A stretch of DNA of 63,500 nt from Bacteroidales bacterium (GCA_017618715.1 JAFZTS010000021.1:1-63500); one strand, 5' to 3'. Shown: positions 9,260 through 18,888, counted from the first letter of the stretch. Notes: a model not told the origin generated them from the letters alone. Numbers and translations: made by a program.

Positions 9260-9796
9260 TTAGGGAAAATAGTACAGATTGTTATAATTGAATGTCGTAA
9301 GTGGGGATTTTGCATCGTCCAATTCCTTCATTCGTGCGGGCACTTCGTTGAGGCTGAAGGTTTCGAGACAGTACTTCAGGTTCTGGGCGAATTTAACGTT
9401 TTCGCAATTAAGTTCCTCAATGGTCGTAGGAATGGCGAACAGGGAAGCTTCCTCCAATTCGGAGATAATCATCCCTGAAAAAAGGCCATGAAGATTATAT
9501 TGCTTGGCAAACTCATTCGCTTTACACCAAATGCCGATACAAGTCTTTTCTCGGAGTAAATAAACAAATTCGGCCTTTATCAGAAGTCGCCTAACCCTGC
9601 CTTTCTTGTCGGGTTTTGAGAACAATCCGTATTCATTTCCATGGCCAAACATCATGATGGAATCGTCATCATGGACAGCTCGCTTGAGCTCGGATGTAGT
9701 ATTTATTTCAGTTATAATCCGACGAACATCCTCTCGTTGACTATAAATCACAGAGAGGAACTGCGTTGTTGGATCATTGGCATGAATTACTGTCAT
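9260..9796 (-). CDS. Protein of unknown function with a possible His/Cys (caspase-like) dyad
   Basis: 178 residues, no signal peptide or membrane segment. I do not recognise a named family. The hydrophobic strand IMMFGHG (His52) followed about 40 residues later by CIGIWCKA (Cys91) and GLFSGMIISELEEA resembles the spacing of the His-Gly and Cys strands in caspase-fold peptidases; this is inference. It starts 36 nt after the lptB stop on the same strand, so it may be read through from lptB. It lies in the AT-rich patch with the acyltransferase and next to a tRNA gene, a context often seen for acquired DNA. Confidence 0.6.
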   Translation of the reverse strand: MTVIHANDPTTQFLSVIYSQREDVRRIITEINTTSELKRAVHDDDSIMMFGHGNEYGLFSKPDKKGRVRRLLIKAEFVYLLREKTCIGIWCKANEFAKQYNLHGLFSGMIISELEEASLFAIPTTIEELNCENVKFAQNLKYCLETFSLNEVPARMKELDDAKSPLTTFNYNNLYYFP

Positions 9797-9832
9797 TTGT
9801 TTCGTCCTATTCTAAATACAAATAATGAATAA

Positions 9833-10642
9833 TTATCCCTCTCCTGCTTCAGCAGCAGCCCGCATGGCGACTTCTTCAGTTGTCGAGGGTTGGTCAAACT
9901 TCTTGCGGATAAACACGAAGTTTCGACCGAGATACTTCTCTCGAACAATGGGGTTGGCGGCGAGTTCTTCGCTAGTGCCCTGGAAAAGAATCTTGCCTTC
10001 GAAGAGTAAGTAGGCTCGATCAACGATGGATAACGTCTCAGGAGCATTGTGATCGGTGATGAGAATGCCGATGTTCTTGTCCTTAAGTTTATAGACGATA
10101 TATTGGATATCCTCGACGGCAATGGGATCAACGCCGGCAAACGGCTCATCGAGCATAATGAACTTAGGACTGATGGCCAAGCAACGTGCTATCTCACAAC
10201 GACGGCGCTCACCACCAGACAAACGGTCACCCAAGTTCTTGCGTACCTTCTGCAAACGGAACTCGGCAATAAGCGATTCGAGCTTATCGCGTTGCTCTTC
10301 GGGTGACATCGGGGTCATCTCGAGCGTGGCACGGAGATTGTCTTCGACCGACATCTTCCGATAGACCGATGCTTCCTGTGCCAGATAGCCAATACCCAAC
10401 TTGGCACGACGATAGACGGGTAACTTGGTGATCTCCTGATTGTCGAGGAAGATACGTCCCTCGTTGGGTGTCACCAGTCCTGTGGTCATATAGAATGTCG
10501 TGGTCTTGCCGGCTCCATTTGGCCCCAGCAGGCCAACAATCTCTCCTTGACGAACATCGATGCTGACATGATCCGCCACCGTACGTGGTCCATAACGCTT
10601 GACCAGACTGTCTGTACGAAGTACGCTCACCTGCTCTTCCAT
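9833..10642 (-). CDS. lptB: LPS export ABC transporter ATPase LptB
   Basis: 269 residues. The cytoplasmic ATPase of the LptBFG complex that extracts LPS from the inner membrane toward the Lpt bridge. Walker A is [10 protein letters not shown], the signature motif LSGGERRR, and Walker [14 protein letters not shown]. The sequence [19 protein letters not shown] is typical of LptB rather than other ABC ATPases. The C-terminus has an extra acidic and Ala-rich tail of about 20 residues. It has its own promoter and diverges from mlaE. Confidence 0.92.
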   Translation of the reverse strand: MEEQVSVLRTDSLVKRYGPRTVADHVSIDVRQGEIVGLLGPNGAGKTTTFYMTTGLVTPNEGRIFLDNQEITKLPVYRRAKLGIGYLAQEASVYRKMSVEDNLRATLEMTPMSPEEQRDKLESLIAEFRLQKVRKNLGDRLSGGERRRCEIARCLAISPKFIMLDEPFAGVDPIAVEDIQYIVYKLKDKNIGILITDHNAPETLSIVDRAYLLFEGKILFQGTSEELAANPIVREKYLGRNFVFIRKKFDQPSTTEEVAMRAAAEAGEG

Positions 10643-10716
10643 TTGTTTATCTTTTAATTTATCACAAATAAACGAAAATTCATGATAGTTTTATTTGTCA
10701 TTCGGTGAATTTGGTG

Positions 10717-10724
10717 CAAAGATA
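10717..10724 (-). promoter_or_regulatory. -7 box of lptB
   Basis: Minus strand TATCTTTG followed by CACC, 75 nt before the lptB start. It is back to back with the mlaE promoter; no good -33 box was seen. Confidence 0.65.
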
Positions 10725-10778
10725 GTATTTTTTTCTCAATATCGACTCATAATTTGTTCACTTTATATATTTTTTTTG

Positions 10779-10786
10779 TATCTTTG
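10779..10786 (+). promoter_or_regulatory. Promoter of mlaE
   Basis: TATCTTTGCACC with TTTG at 10753-10756, a 22-nt spacer. Its position excludes an upstream TTG start at 10754 and supports the ATG at 10811. Confidence 0.85.
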
Positions 10787-10810
10787 CACCGCAAAAACCG
10801 AAAAAGCTCT

Positions 10811-11557
10811 ATGATGCTGACAAAATGGATAAGTGACTTCGGTCGATATGTTCTCTTGATGAAGAAGGTCTTCACCAAGCCGGACCGCTGGAACATGTTC
10901 GGTCGCCAGTATCTGCAGGAATGCTACGGCCTGGTGATTGACTCGATCGGCATCATCGGCATCATCTCGCTCTTTATTGGCGCCGTGTCGTGTATTCAAA
11001 TCCAGAAAAACCTTGACAACCCGTTCCTTCCCCAATACCTTATCGGTTTTGCGACACGCGAAATGCTAATGCTCGAGTTCTCGTCGGCGATTCTTTGTTT
11101 GATACTGGCTGGAAAGGTTGGTTCAAACATTGCGTCGGAGATTGGCACAATGCGCGTGACGGAACAGATTGATGCAATGGAAATCATGGGTGTAAATTCG
11201 GCCAATTACCTGATTCTACCGAAAGTTTGTGCCGTGATTTCCTTGATGCCCATCCTCGTCATCCTATCCATCTCTCTGGGTTTGGTGGGTGGAGGCATTT
11301 TATGTATGCTGACGGGTACACCTACGGTTGACGATTATGTCACCGGCATACAATTCTACTTCGACATCAGCCATATCGATTATGCTATACAGAAATCGAT
11401 GATTTTCGGCTTTATCATTACTACGGTGTCTGGGTTCTTTGGTTACACGGTGAATGGTGGAGCTCTTCAGGTGGGTCGCAATTCGACACAGGCTGTTGTC
11501 ATCAGTTCAATCATGATATTGATGGCTGACGTAATCAGCACGAAACTATTGCTGTAG
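10811..11557 (+). CDS. mlaE: MlaE-type ABC transporter permease
   Basis: 248 residues, about five hydrophobic segments. MlaE permeases move phospholipids between the membranes with an MCE protein (MlaD) and an ATPase (MlaF). The hallmark FSSAILCLILAGKVGSNIASEIGTMRVTEQIDAMEIMGV is visible in pieces: LAGKVGSNIASEIGTMRVTE, then DAMEIMG. Length is normal. Unlike most mlaE loci, no mlaF or mlaD follows; a terminator stands 22 nt after the stop. The start is a doubled ATG (10811 or 10814). Confidence 0.9.
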   Translation: MMLTKWISDFGRYVLLMKKVFTKPDRWNMFGRQYLQECYGLVIDSIGIIGIISLFIGAVSCIQIQKNLDNPFLPQYLIGFATREMLMLEFSSAILCLILAGKVGSNIASEIGTMRVTEQIDAMEIMGVNSANYLILPKVCAVISLMPILVILSISLGLVGGGILCMLTGTPTVDDYVTGIQFYFDISHIDYAIQKSMIFGFIITTVSGFFGYTVNGGALQVGRNSTQAVVISSIMILMADVISTKLLL

Positions 11558-11578
11558 AACCGTAATATTATCGACTAA

Positions 11579-11614
11579 AGCCACGGAAAACTCATGAAGA
11601 CTGTTTCCGTGGCT
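11579..11614 (+). terminator. Terminator after mlaE, probably bidirectional
   Basis: An 11-bp stem AGCCACGGAAA/TTTCCGTGGCT with a 14-nt loop, followed by ATTTCTTT. It also serves the convergent HAD phosphatase gene. Confidence 0.8.
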
Positions 11615-11676
11615 ATTTCTTTCACAAGTATTTGGGAATTACTTGATTTAAGCAATCATAGCTATTTCGTAAATTT

Positions 11677-12387
11677 TCAACTTCCTGATTGTCGTATTTG
11701 TTCATGCTGTAATGCGAGAATTTCATCGAAGCGATCGGCAAGTTCTGTCATGCCACTGAGGACGACGTCTGCACCTGCCTTCTGGAGAACCTTTGGATCA
11801 AGTGGACCTGTATTAACGGCTACGGTGAAGATGCCGGCGGCATGACCTGCCTGAACACCCAAAGGGGCATTCTCGACAACGATGGCTTCGGAGGGGTTGA
11901 GGTCGCCTGCCTTGTGCAAGCCCATGAGATAGGGATCGGGCATAGGTTTGCCATGACCGATGGGACAATCCTTCGCAGAGACCATTCGACTGGGGTCGAA
12001 GACGTTCGGATAGACGAAATTCAGCTTGTTGAGGAGTGAGGGCTGACCACTGCCTGTCACCAGGACGCGAACAAGGCCCTTCTCTCCCACTTTGCGAAGC
12101 ACATCGGCAGCGCCGGGCATGGGTTCTGCCTGGCCCATTTGCACAAAAGCCTGCGACTTCTCCTTGTAAATCATCTCAATCTCCCAAGGTTCGGCATGAC
12201 GTCCGCGTTGCTCAACGAAGAAGTCATCGATGACCTGTTGTCCGGTCGCACCTTCGCACAGATAGAAAAATGTACGGTCGCAAGCAAAGCCATAGTGTTC
12301 GCCCATGACCTGATACCATGCTTCCGCATGCTTGGGCATGCTGTCGAACAGCACGCCATCCATATCGAAAAGAAATGCCTTTAGCAT
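11677..12387 (-). CDS. HAD-superfamily phosphatase, beta-phosphoglucomutase-like
   Basis: 236 residues, cytosolic. HAD motif I is FDMDGVLFDS (Asp8, Asp10), motif II VLVTGS, motif III the Lys in GKPMPDPYL, and motif IV IVVENAPLGVQAG. The helical cap lies at about residues 15-95. The DMDGV/FDSMP start and ENAPLGV are characteristic of the beta-phosphoglucomutase/phosphatase subgroup; whether it is a mutase or a sugar-phosphate phosphatase cannot be told. It stands downstream of the pgi terminator. Confidence 0.85.
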   Translation of the reverse strand: MLKAFLFDMDGVLFDSMPKHAEAWYQVMGEHYGFACDRTFFYLCEGATGQQVIDDFFVEQRGRHAEPWEIEMIYKEKSQAFVQMGQAEPMPGAADVLRKVGEKGLVRVLVTGSGQPSLLNKLNFVYPNVFDPSRMVSAKDCPIGHGKPMPDPYLMGLHKAGDLNPSEAIVVENAPLGVQAGHAAGIFTVAVNTGPLDPKVLQKAGADVVLSGMTELADRFDEILALQHEQIRQSGS

Positions 12388-12416
12388 TGGTGAATGACTG
12401 AAATATTATGAAATAA

Positions 12417-12454
12417 TTCGAGGGGTTCGTTCCATTGGGACGAAACCCCTCGAA
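12417..12454 (-). terminator. Terminator after pgi
   Basis: An 11-bp outer stem TTCGAGGGGTT/AACCCCTCGAA with a partly paired 16-nt interior, 36 nt after the pgi stop on the minus strand. Confidence 0.75.
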
Positions 12455-12490
12455 CCATTATTTGAGGGACGGGACGGACCCGTTCAGTAT

Positions 12491-13831
12491 TTATTCGGCG
12501 AGACGAGCCTTGATGGCCTTGGTGGCCTCTTCGTAACCAGGCTTCTCAAGCAGTGCGAACATATTCTTCTTGTAAGCCTCGACACCTGGCTGGTTGAACG
12601 GATTGACACCAAGGATGTAACCTGAGATACCGCAAGCGCGCTCAAAGAAGTAAATGAGCTGGCCGAGGTTATACTCGTCGAGCTTGTCGATCTCAATCTT
12701 CATGTTGGGCACGCCACCATCGACATGGGCAATCTGGGTGCCGAGCTCGGCCATTTTGTTGACCTGATCGACACGCTTGCCAGCGAGGAAGTTCAAACCA
12801 TCGAGATTCTCTTCGTCGGAAGGAACGACCACGGTGCGGTTGGGGTTCTTGACGGAGATGACGGTTTCGAAGATGGTGCGCTCGCCTTCCTGGATCCACT
12901 GGCCCATAGAGTGCAGGTCGGTGGTGAAATCGACAGAAGCCGGGAAGATGCCCTTGTGATCCTTGCCCTCAGACTCGCCGTAGAGCTGCTTCCACCATTC
13001 GGACATGTAATGCAGCTTGGGCTGATAGTTGACCAGGATTTCGGTCTTCTTGCCAAACTGATAGAGAGCGTTGCGAACGGCAGCATACTGGGCAGCAGGG
13101 TTCTCAGCATAAGGAACATCGACACCCGTGGCCTTCTCCATATCCTGAGCACCGCGAACGAGGGCCTTGATGTCGTTGCCAGCCACAGCAATAGCGATGA
13201 GACCTACAGGAGTAAGTACTGAGAAACGACCTCCCACGTCATCGGGGATGACATACTTCTTGTAACCCTCCTTGGTAGCGAGGGTGCAGAGAGCGCCACG
13301 CTTGGCATCGGTAACTGCCACGATGCGCTTCTGGGCCTCGGCCTTGCCGACCTTCTCCTCGAGCATGGTCTTGAGGATGCGGAAGGTGAGAGCGGTCTCG
13401 GTGGTGGTGCCAGACTTGGAGATATTGATGATACCGAACTCCTTCTCCTTAAGGATGTCGAAGAGGTCGGCGAGATAATCCTCACCGATATTGTTGCCGG
13501 CATATACTACGATAGGATTCTTTCGGGTGGTCTGGTATGCATCGAAAGCGCTTGCCAAAGCCTCGTTGACGGCACGTGGGCCTAGATAGGAACCACCGAT
13601 ACCAGCCACAACAACGACTTCGCACTTCTCGCGAAGAAGATCGGCAGTAGCCTGAACGTCGTTGAGGAACTCTTCGGTGATGCTTGATGGGAGGTGTACC
13701 CAACCCAAGAAGTCGTTACCAGCACCCTTGCCGGACTCGAGGAGTTCGTTGCAAGCCGCTGTCTGAGCAGCTACGGCTGCCAGTGTTCCGGAAGGAACAA
13801 AACATTGTGCCTTTTCGATTGATAGTTTCAT
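12491..13831 (-). CDS. pgi: Glucose-6-phosphate isomerase
   Basis: 446 residues, the short bacterial form. It interconverts glucose 6-phosphate and fructose 6-phosphate. The sugar-phosphate-binding [16 protein letters not shown], the SKSGTTTET phosphate loop, the [14 protein letters not shown] segment and the C-terminal [16 protein letters not shown] with the catalytic Lys are present. It is the last gene of lysS-gpsA-pgi and is closed by a terminator. Confidence 0.96.
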   Translation of the reverse strand: MKLSIEKAQCFVPSGTLAAVAAQTAACNELLESGKGAGNDFLGWVHLPSSITEEFLNDVQATADLLREKCEVVVVAGIGGSYLGPRAVNEALASAFDAYQTTRKNPIVVYAGNNIGEDYLADLFDILKEKEFGIINISKSGTTTETALTFRILKTMLEEKVGKAEAQKRIVAVTDAKRGALCTLATKEGYKKYVIPDDVGGRFSVLTPVGLIAIAVAGNDIKALVRGAQDMEKATGVDVPYAENPAAQYAAVRNALYQFGKKTEILVNYQPKLHYMSEWWKQLYGESEGKDHKGIFPASVDFTTDLHSMGQWIQEGERTIFETVISVKNPNRTVVVPSDEENLDGLNFLAGKRVDQVNKMAELGTQIAHVDGGVPNMKIEIDKLDEYNLGQLIYFFERACGISGYILGVNPFNQPGVEAYKKNMFALLEKPGYEEATKAIKARLAE

Positions 13832-13889
13832 AATAAAAGATATTAAATTGGTTTATAAGGGTTCTATAAGGTTCAAATACTACGAAAGG

Positions 13890-14894
13890 TTATCTCAGCA
13901 TGTCGCTCAATAGCTTGAACTCCACGAACGGAGACATTCGCTTATAAAGGATGTTATAGACGCAATCGACAATAGGAATTTGTATGCCGTATTTCTGATT
14001 GATCTCTTTGATACATTTGGTGCCGTAATAGCCTTCGGCCACCATCTCCATCTCGAGCTGAGCGCTCTTGACACTATATCCCCTGCCGATCATAGCTCCG
14101 AACATATGATTGCGCGAGAAGCGACTGTAAGAGGTTACCAACAAATCGCCCGTATAGACCGATTCGGAAATATGGCGCGTGGGCTTTCCTTCCGGATTGA
14201 TGCCGTTGATGAAACGCTTCATCTCACGCATCGCATTGGCCACAAGAACAGCTTGGAAATTGTCGCCATACTTGAGACCCGAACAAATGCCCGAGGCAAT
14301 GGCATAGATGTTCTTCAATACGCCAGCGAACTGTACACCAATGACGTCATCGCTGACGGTGGTATGAACATAGTGGTTCTGGAAGAAATCGGCAATCTCC
14401 TGCCCTATCTCCTTATTCATACAACCTACGGTGAGGTAAGTGAGTCGCTCCCACGCTACCTCTTCGGCATGTGAAGGACCCGAAAGTGTGGCGAACTGAC
14501 CCGGCTTGAGTAAAAAGCGTTCCGTCAGGTATTGGCTGATGGGGATGTTAAGGTCTTGAACGATACCTTTGATGATAGAGATGACCAACTTGTCGTCGAA
14601 CGACTCTGTTATCTTCTCGACATGTTGCTTGAGATAAGGCGACGGCATGCCGAAGATGACCATATCGGACTGGCGAATGGCTTCGTTGATATCATCTGTA
14701 AAATGAATGCGCGACAAGTCGAAACGCACACTCGAAAGATAAGTGGGATTGTGACCCAACTGCTTGAATTCGGTGATTTTTTGCGGATTACGCATATACC
14801 ACCAAATGTCGGCATCATTATCCTGGACAATCTTAGCGATTGCTGTGCTCCAGGAACCACTGCCGAGGATAGCTACAATACCAGGGATATTCAT
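13890..14894 (-). CDS. gpsA: NAD(P)-dependent glycerol-3-phosphate dehydrogenase
   Basis: 334 residues. It reduces dihydroxyacetone phosphate to sn-glycerol 3-phosphate for phospholipid synthesis. The Rossmann loop ILGSGSWSTAIAK begins at about residue 7, followed by SGPSHAEEV and the catalytic Lys in FAGVLKNIYAIASGI. The ATG at 14894 is chosen because further upstream the frame runs into lysS and is not conserved; it lies 7 nt after the lysS stop, suggesting cotranscription. The family usually has Gly-x-Gly-x-x-Gly or Ala; here the third position is Ser-Trp, as in other Bacteroidota copies. Confidence 0.94.
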   Translation of the reverse strand: MNIPGIVAILGSGSWSTAIAKIVQDNDADIWWYMRNPQKITEFKQLGHNPTYLSSVRFDLSRIHFTDDINEAIRQSDMVIFGMPSPYLKQHVEKITESFDDKLVISIIKGIVQDLNIPISQYLTERFLLKPGQFATLSGPSHAEEVAWERLTYLTVGCMNKEIGQEIADFFQNHYVHTTVSDDVIGVQFAGVLKNIYAIASGICSGLKYGDNFQAVLVANAMREMKRFINGINPEGKPTRHISESVYTGDLLVTSYSRFSRNHMFGAMIGRGYSVKSAQLEMEMVAEGYYGTKCIKEINQKYGIQIPIVDCVYNILYKRMSPFVEFKLLSDMLR

Positions 14895-14901
14895 AAGCAA
14901 A

Positions 14902-16698
14902 TCATTTAGCCGCAGCCTCAATCCATGCCTGGACATCAGCCTGCGATGGGTTCTGAAGTTCGCCGATGAGGGCCTTATATTTCTTCTTAATGTCAATCAG
15001 CTGTTGGAAAACCTTCCCGGGCTTCTCGTCGGCGAGACTTTCAGTGGTGAGATAGCCTGCCTTCCAAAGCACGGCCACCCAGTCATCGGAAGGAACTCCC
15101 AAAGCGAGGAATTTCTCAACAGGATCCTTACGCTCGACCTTCTCAGGTTTCATCGTGGGAAAGAGCAGCACTTCTTGGATGGTAGGTTGACCAGTCATCA
15201 AGATACAAAGACGATCAATGCCAATGCCGATGCCTGACGTAGGTGGCATACCATATTCGAGTGCGCGCACAAAATCATGATCGATGACCATGGCTTCGTC
15301 ATCACCTTTTGCAGCAAGTTTCATCTGATCGACGAAACGGTTGTATTGGTCGATGGGGTCGTTGAGCTCGGAATAGGCATTGGCCAGTTCCTTGCCGTTG
15401 ACCATCAGTTCGAAACGCTCGGTGAGACCAGGTTTCGAACGATGCATCTTGGTAAGCGGTGACATCTCGACTGGATAATCGATGATGAAGGTAGGCTGGA
15501 TGAACGAGCCTTCACACGTCTCACCAAAGATTTCATCGATGAGCTTGCCCTTGCCCATGGTTTCTGTATCCTCGATGCCGAGATTCTTTGCGATATCGCG
15601 CATCTCGTCTTCGGTCATGACAGAGAGGTCGTAGCCTGTCTTTTCCTGAATAGCTTCAAGGATGGGCAAACGACGATAAGGAGCCTTGAAGTTGACAATA
15701 TTGTCACCGATCTTCACCTCGGTAGTTCCATTGACAGCAAGACAAACACGTTCGAGTAGTTTCTCGGTGAATGACATCATCCAATTGTAGTCCTTGTAAC
15801 TAACGTATAACTCCATGCAGGTGAATTCGGGGTTATGGCTGCGGTCCATACCCTCGTTACGGAAGTTACGTCCAATCTCATATACGCCTTCGAAACCACC
15901 TACGATAAGACGCTTAAGATAAAGCTCGGTAGCAATACGCAAATAAAGGTCGATGTCGAGCGCATTGTGATGAGTGATGAAAGGGCGAGCACTGGCACCG
16001 CCTGCAATCTGTTGAAGGATAGGTGTCTCAACTTCGGTATAACCAGCCTCGTCGAACACTTGACGCATAGTACGGATGATGGTTGCGCGCTTCTGAAACA
16101 CATCCTTCACACCTTCGTTGACCACAAGGTCGAGATACCGCTGACGATAGCGAAGTTCCGGATCGTTAAATCCATCGTATGCAACTCCGTCCTTGTACTT
16201 GACAATTGGCAGTGGACGGATGCTCTTGCTGAGCACGGTCAGCTCCTGACAATGAACTGATATTTCTCCAGTCTGTGTACGGAACACATATCCCTTGACA
16301 CCGACAAAATCACCGATATCAAGCAATTTCTTGAAGACGGTGTTGTACATCACCGTGTTTTCAGGGTCAGGGCATAGTGCATCACGGCTCACATACACCT
16401 GGATACGGCCATGGGAGTCCTGCAATTCCATGAAGGCTGCCTTACCCATGATGCGACGACTCATGATGCGTCCAGCCACAGAAACTCCACGCGAATTGCT
16501 GGCGTTGGCGGGAGTGGGCACATCCTCACCGATTTCATTCTTCATCTTCGGGAGGTCAACGAAGTTCTCACGAATCTCGTCAGAATAGCCCGTTACCTCA
16601 TATTCAGCGGCAGGATAGGGTTCAAAACCTAACTTGCGCAACTCTTCTAATGAACCGCGGCGGATCAGCTCCTGCTCGCTTAAATCTAAATTTACCAC
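14902..16698 (-). CDS. lysS: Lysyl-tRNA synthetase, class II
   Basis: 598 residues. It charges tRNA-Lys. An N-terminal OB-fold (VAGRIMSRRIMGKAAFMELQD) precedes the class II core with motif 2 FRNEGMDRSHNPEFT and motif 3 GIGIGIDRL. After PEKVERKDP there is a helical C-terminal extension of about 75 residues, usual in Bacteroidota LysS. I chose the GTG at 16698: homologues begin just before the LSEQELIRR segment, AAGGA lies 11 nt upstream, and it follows the promoter. An ATG at 16740 would add 14 residues and cannot be excluded. First gene of lysS-gpsA-pgi. Confidence 0.9.
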   Translation of the reverse strand: MVNLDLSEQELIRRGSLEELRKLGFEPYPAAEYEVTGYSDEIRENFVDLPKMKNEIGEDVPTPANASNSRGVSVAGRIMSRRIMGKAAFMELQDSHGRIQVYVSRDALCPDPENTVMYNTVFKKLLDIGDFVGVKGYVFRTQTGEISVHCQELTVLSKSIRPLPIVKYKDGVAYDGFNDPELRYRQRYLDLVVNEGVKDVFQKRATIIRTMRQVFDEAGYTEVETPILQQIAGGASARPFITHHNALDIDLYLRIATELYLKRLIVGGFEGVYEIGRNFRNEGMDRSHNPEFTCMELYVSYKDYNWMMSFTEKLLERVCLAVNGTTEVKIGDNIVNFKAPYRRLPILEAIQEKTGYDLSVMTEDEMRDIAKNLGIEDTETMGKGKLIDEIFGETCEGSFIQPTFIIDYPVEMSPLTKMHRSKPGLTERFELMVNGKELANAYSELNDPIDQYNRFVDQMKLAAKGDDEAMVIDHDFVRALEYGMPPTSGIGIGIDRLCILMTGQPTIQEVLLFPTMKPEKVERKDPVEKFLALGVPSDDWVAVLWKAGYLTTESLADEKPGKVFQQLIDIKKKYKALIGELQNPSQADVQAWIEAAAK

Positions 16699-16781
16699 TT
16701 TATATATATTCCTTAAAAAAATGTTTTTACATTGATACATTTGCAAAATGACATGAGTCATTGGAATGCATAATATTGGTG

Positions 16782-16789
16782 CAAATATA
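16782..16789 (-). promoter_or_regulatory. Promoter of lysS-gpsA-pgi
   Basis: Minus strand TATATTTGCACC with TTTG at 16810-16813, a 20-nt spacer. The leader to the GTG start is about 75 nt and contains two ATGs. Confidence 0.8.
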
Positions 16790-16816
16790 TTAAAAAAATT
16801 TAATAGAAACAAATAA

Positions 16817-16844
16817 CGACTCAAAATTTAGTATTTTTGAGCCG
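16817..16844 (-). terminator. Hairpin at the 3' end of the Crp-like gene, enclosing its stop codon
   Basis: Arms CGACTCAAAA (16817-16826) and TTTTGAGCCG (16835-16844) pair with one mismatch. The stop codon (16828-16830) is in the loop, and the hairpin abuts the lysS -33 box. The T tail is weak, so termination efficiency is uncertain. Confidence 0.5.
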
Positions 16845-17526
16845 TTTTGCTACCTACGAGGCTTTTTAAGCCATATCTATCTAACAATTTTAACCTCCCG
16901 TTTTCGGATTCGAGAATGCGTTGCCCTTCCATCGAAGCTACACAACGCCAGAAGGAAGGTTTGTCAAGTTGCATCATATCGCACCAATCGGACTCCTTGG
17001 CCTCAATCACCACCTCCTTGGCCGAACGCTCGGTGAATGCAAGCATCCATGAGGCCAACTTCAGCACGGGGTCGTTCTCTCCCGAAAAGTCAATCGCCTT
17101 GTGCTGCTTTTGAGCCTTTGTGCAGAGCATATTAAGCGTATTGATAAGGGAAATCTCATTCTCGCGTAAAATACGAAGAAAATCCTTCTTCTTAAGTATC
17201 ATGATACCTGTCTTATCCGTGACGGATGTCATCGTGCTGTGCACATGAGTTTCCGCGCCGAAAAGATGATGCAATGAAAACGTATAAGGTGCATCAAACA
17301 TTTGGGTAATCATGACACGATGATTGAAGACAGGTGTCTCAAGGCGAACCCTGCCAGAAAGGAGGAAGAATGTACCCGGGCATATATCCCCTCCGGTAAT
17401 TATGACATCTTCATCCCTAAAGGTGCGAAAGTCAAAAGGAATAACCTCCAGGATATGAGTCATCTGATCGACACTGATGCCTTGGAAGACAGGAAGTTGC
17501 ATCAGCAAGTCATACATAGTTGCCAT
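16828..17526 (-). CDS. Crp/Fnr-family transcriptional regulator
   Basis: 232 residues. An N-terminal cyclic-nucleotide-binding-like beta roll (about 10-120, with FFLLSGRVRLETP and FSLHHLFGAETHVHS) is followed by a long dimer helix and a C-terminal winged helix (about 165-220). The classical cAMP-binding RxS is not visible, so its ligand is unknown. The start overlaps the stop of the cysteine desulfidase gene by 1 nt, so the two form an operon and the regulator may respond to sulfur or cysteine status; that link is inference. Confidence 0.85.
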   Translation of the reverse strand: MATMYDLLMQLPVFQGISVDQMTHILEVIPFDFRTFRDEDVIITGGDICPGTFFLLSGRVRLETPVFNHRVMITQMFDAPYTFSLHHLFGAETHVHSTMTSVTDKTGIMILKKKDFLRILRENEISLINTLNMLCTKAQKQHKAIDFSGENDPVLKLASWMLAFTERSAKEVVIEAKESDWCDMMQLDKPSFWRCVASMEGQRILESENGRLKLLDRYGLKSLVGSKTAQKY

Positions 17527-18830
17527 TAGAAAAAATGCTTATCTGTCATTATATTCAACACGACATTATCGACCTCCAACATTGCGTCACGACCTATGCT
17601 TGCCAGATTATCGATGCACTTGTCAACATCGTCTTCGATAATACCATCGGTCGAAGCCACATGAATGTTCTCCATTGCCATCATGGCACTCTGAAAAGCA
17701 GAACTAACCGCCGAAGAAAGTTTCAAGACGCAAGATGGTTTACAACCGTCACAAATCATGCCAGTGGCGCCGGCAAGTTGATTCTTTACGGCGTAGGTAA
17801 TCTGTTCGTAACTGCCTCCCATCAAGTATGTGATGCCACACGCTGCGCCCGTAGCTGCCAGAACACAACTACAATGGGCCGACAACTTGCCAAGCAACTG
17901 CCTGATATAAATATTTACCAGATTTCCAATGGCCAGCGCCCTCATGGTCTTGGATTCGGTACACTGAGTTTCTTCTGCAAAAACCAAAATCGGAAGTGAT
18001 ACCGCAATACCCTGATTACCAGAACCCGAGTTGGTCGAAAGAGGAACAGGCACACCACTCATCCTGACATCGGTTGCTGCACAAGTGTAGCTAACGACAC
18101 GTGGCATGGCATTCTGTCCCACCATCCGTTCTTCAAACTCGCCCTTCAACATCTTGCCAAGGTTAAGACCATAATCGGCCTCGGGGCAAAAAGCCATCTC
18201 AGCTACTTTCTTGTTCAAGTGAGCACCAGACAACAGGAACTGGAGCTCATCAAGCGGGCACTTGGTGGAAAACTCAAAAATCTTGGCCATTGACAATTCT
18301 GATTCATGATTACGGTCATGCTCAGTAGCCAACGAACTACGTTCATCGACAAGAACTTCGTTGTCATTCTTAATATATACGATATTGCAATAATCCTTGG
18401 CAATGATTACCTTGGCTTGATGTCCTTCGGCTACAGCCTTCACCTCTGCATAGACGATTTCGAAGGTATTTCTTGCTTGAATCACCGACCATCGCCTATC
18501 GGCGACAAATTGTTTTGCCCTTTCACAATCTTCTGGTGTAATATCATTCAGTAATTCGAGTCCCAATTCGGTTTTTCCTGCCAGTGTACCAAGAGCAATT
18601 GCAGCAGGTATGCCGACCATTCCCCCACTACCTGGAATACCTACACCCATGGCATACTTAATGATATGACCGCTCAATTTAGCCTTCACCATCTCGGGTT
18701 CTCTGCCCAATACCTCACGGGCCTTGGCACACGCAAAAGCCACCATCCTTGGTTCGTTACAACCTATAGCTGGGACGACTTCCTTACGGAGAAGCTTGAG
18801 TATTTTTTGTATTTCGTAGCGTGATAGCAT
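17526..18830 (-). CDS. cyuA: L-cysteine desulfidase / serine-dehydratase-alpha family (CyuA, UPF0597)
   Basis: 434 residues. Family members break L-cysteine to pyruvate, ammonia and sulfide with an iron-sulfur cluster. Visible are VVPAIGCNEP at the N-terminus, the Gly-rich GIPGSGGMVGIPAAIALG, STNSGSGNQGIAVS, and the cluster-ligand motif CDGCKPSC. Length fits the family. It has its own promoter and is coupled to the downstream Crp-like regulator. A serine or other amino-acid substrate is possible. Confidence 0.85.
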   Translation of the reverse strand: MLSRYEIQKILKLLRKEVVPAIGCNEPRMVAFACAKAREVLGREPEMVKAKLSGHIIKYAMGVGIPGSGGMVGIPAAIALGTLAGKTELGLELLNDITPEDCERAKQFVADRRWSVIQARNTFEIVYAEVKAVAEGHQAKVIIAKDYCNIVYIKNDNEVLVDERSSLATEHDRNHESELSMAKIFEFSTKCPLDELQFLLSGAHLNKKVAEMAFCPEADYGLNLGKMLKGEFEERMVGQNAMPRVVSYTCAATDVRMSGVPVPLSTNSGSGNQGIAVSLPILVFAEETQCTESKTMRALAIGNLVNIYIRQLLGKLSAHCSCVLAATGAACGITYLMGGSYEQITYAVKNQLAGATGMICDGCKPSCVLKLSSAVSSAFQSAMMAMENIHVASTDGIIEDDVDKCIDNLASIGRDAMLEVDNVVLNIMTDKHFF

Positions 18831-18888
18831 GATATAGATAAAATGATCGCTGTACTAAATTTAGAAGGTAAAGAAGGTTTTTATGATG

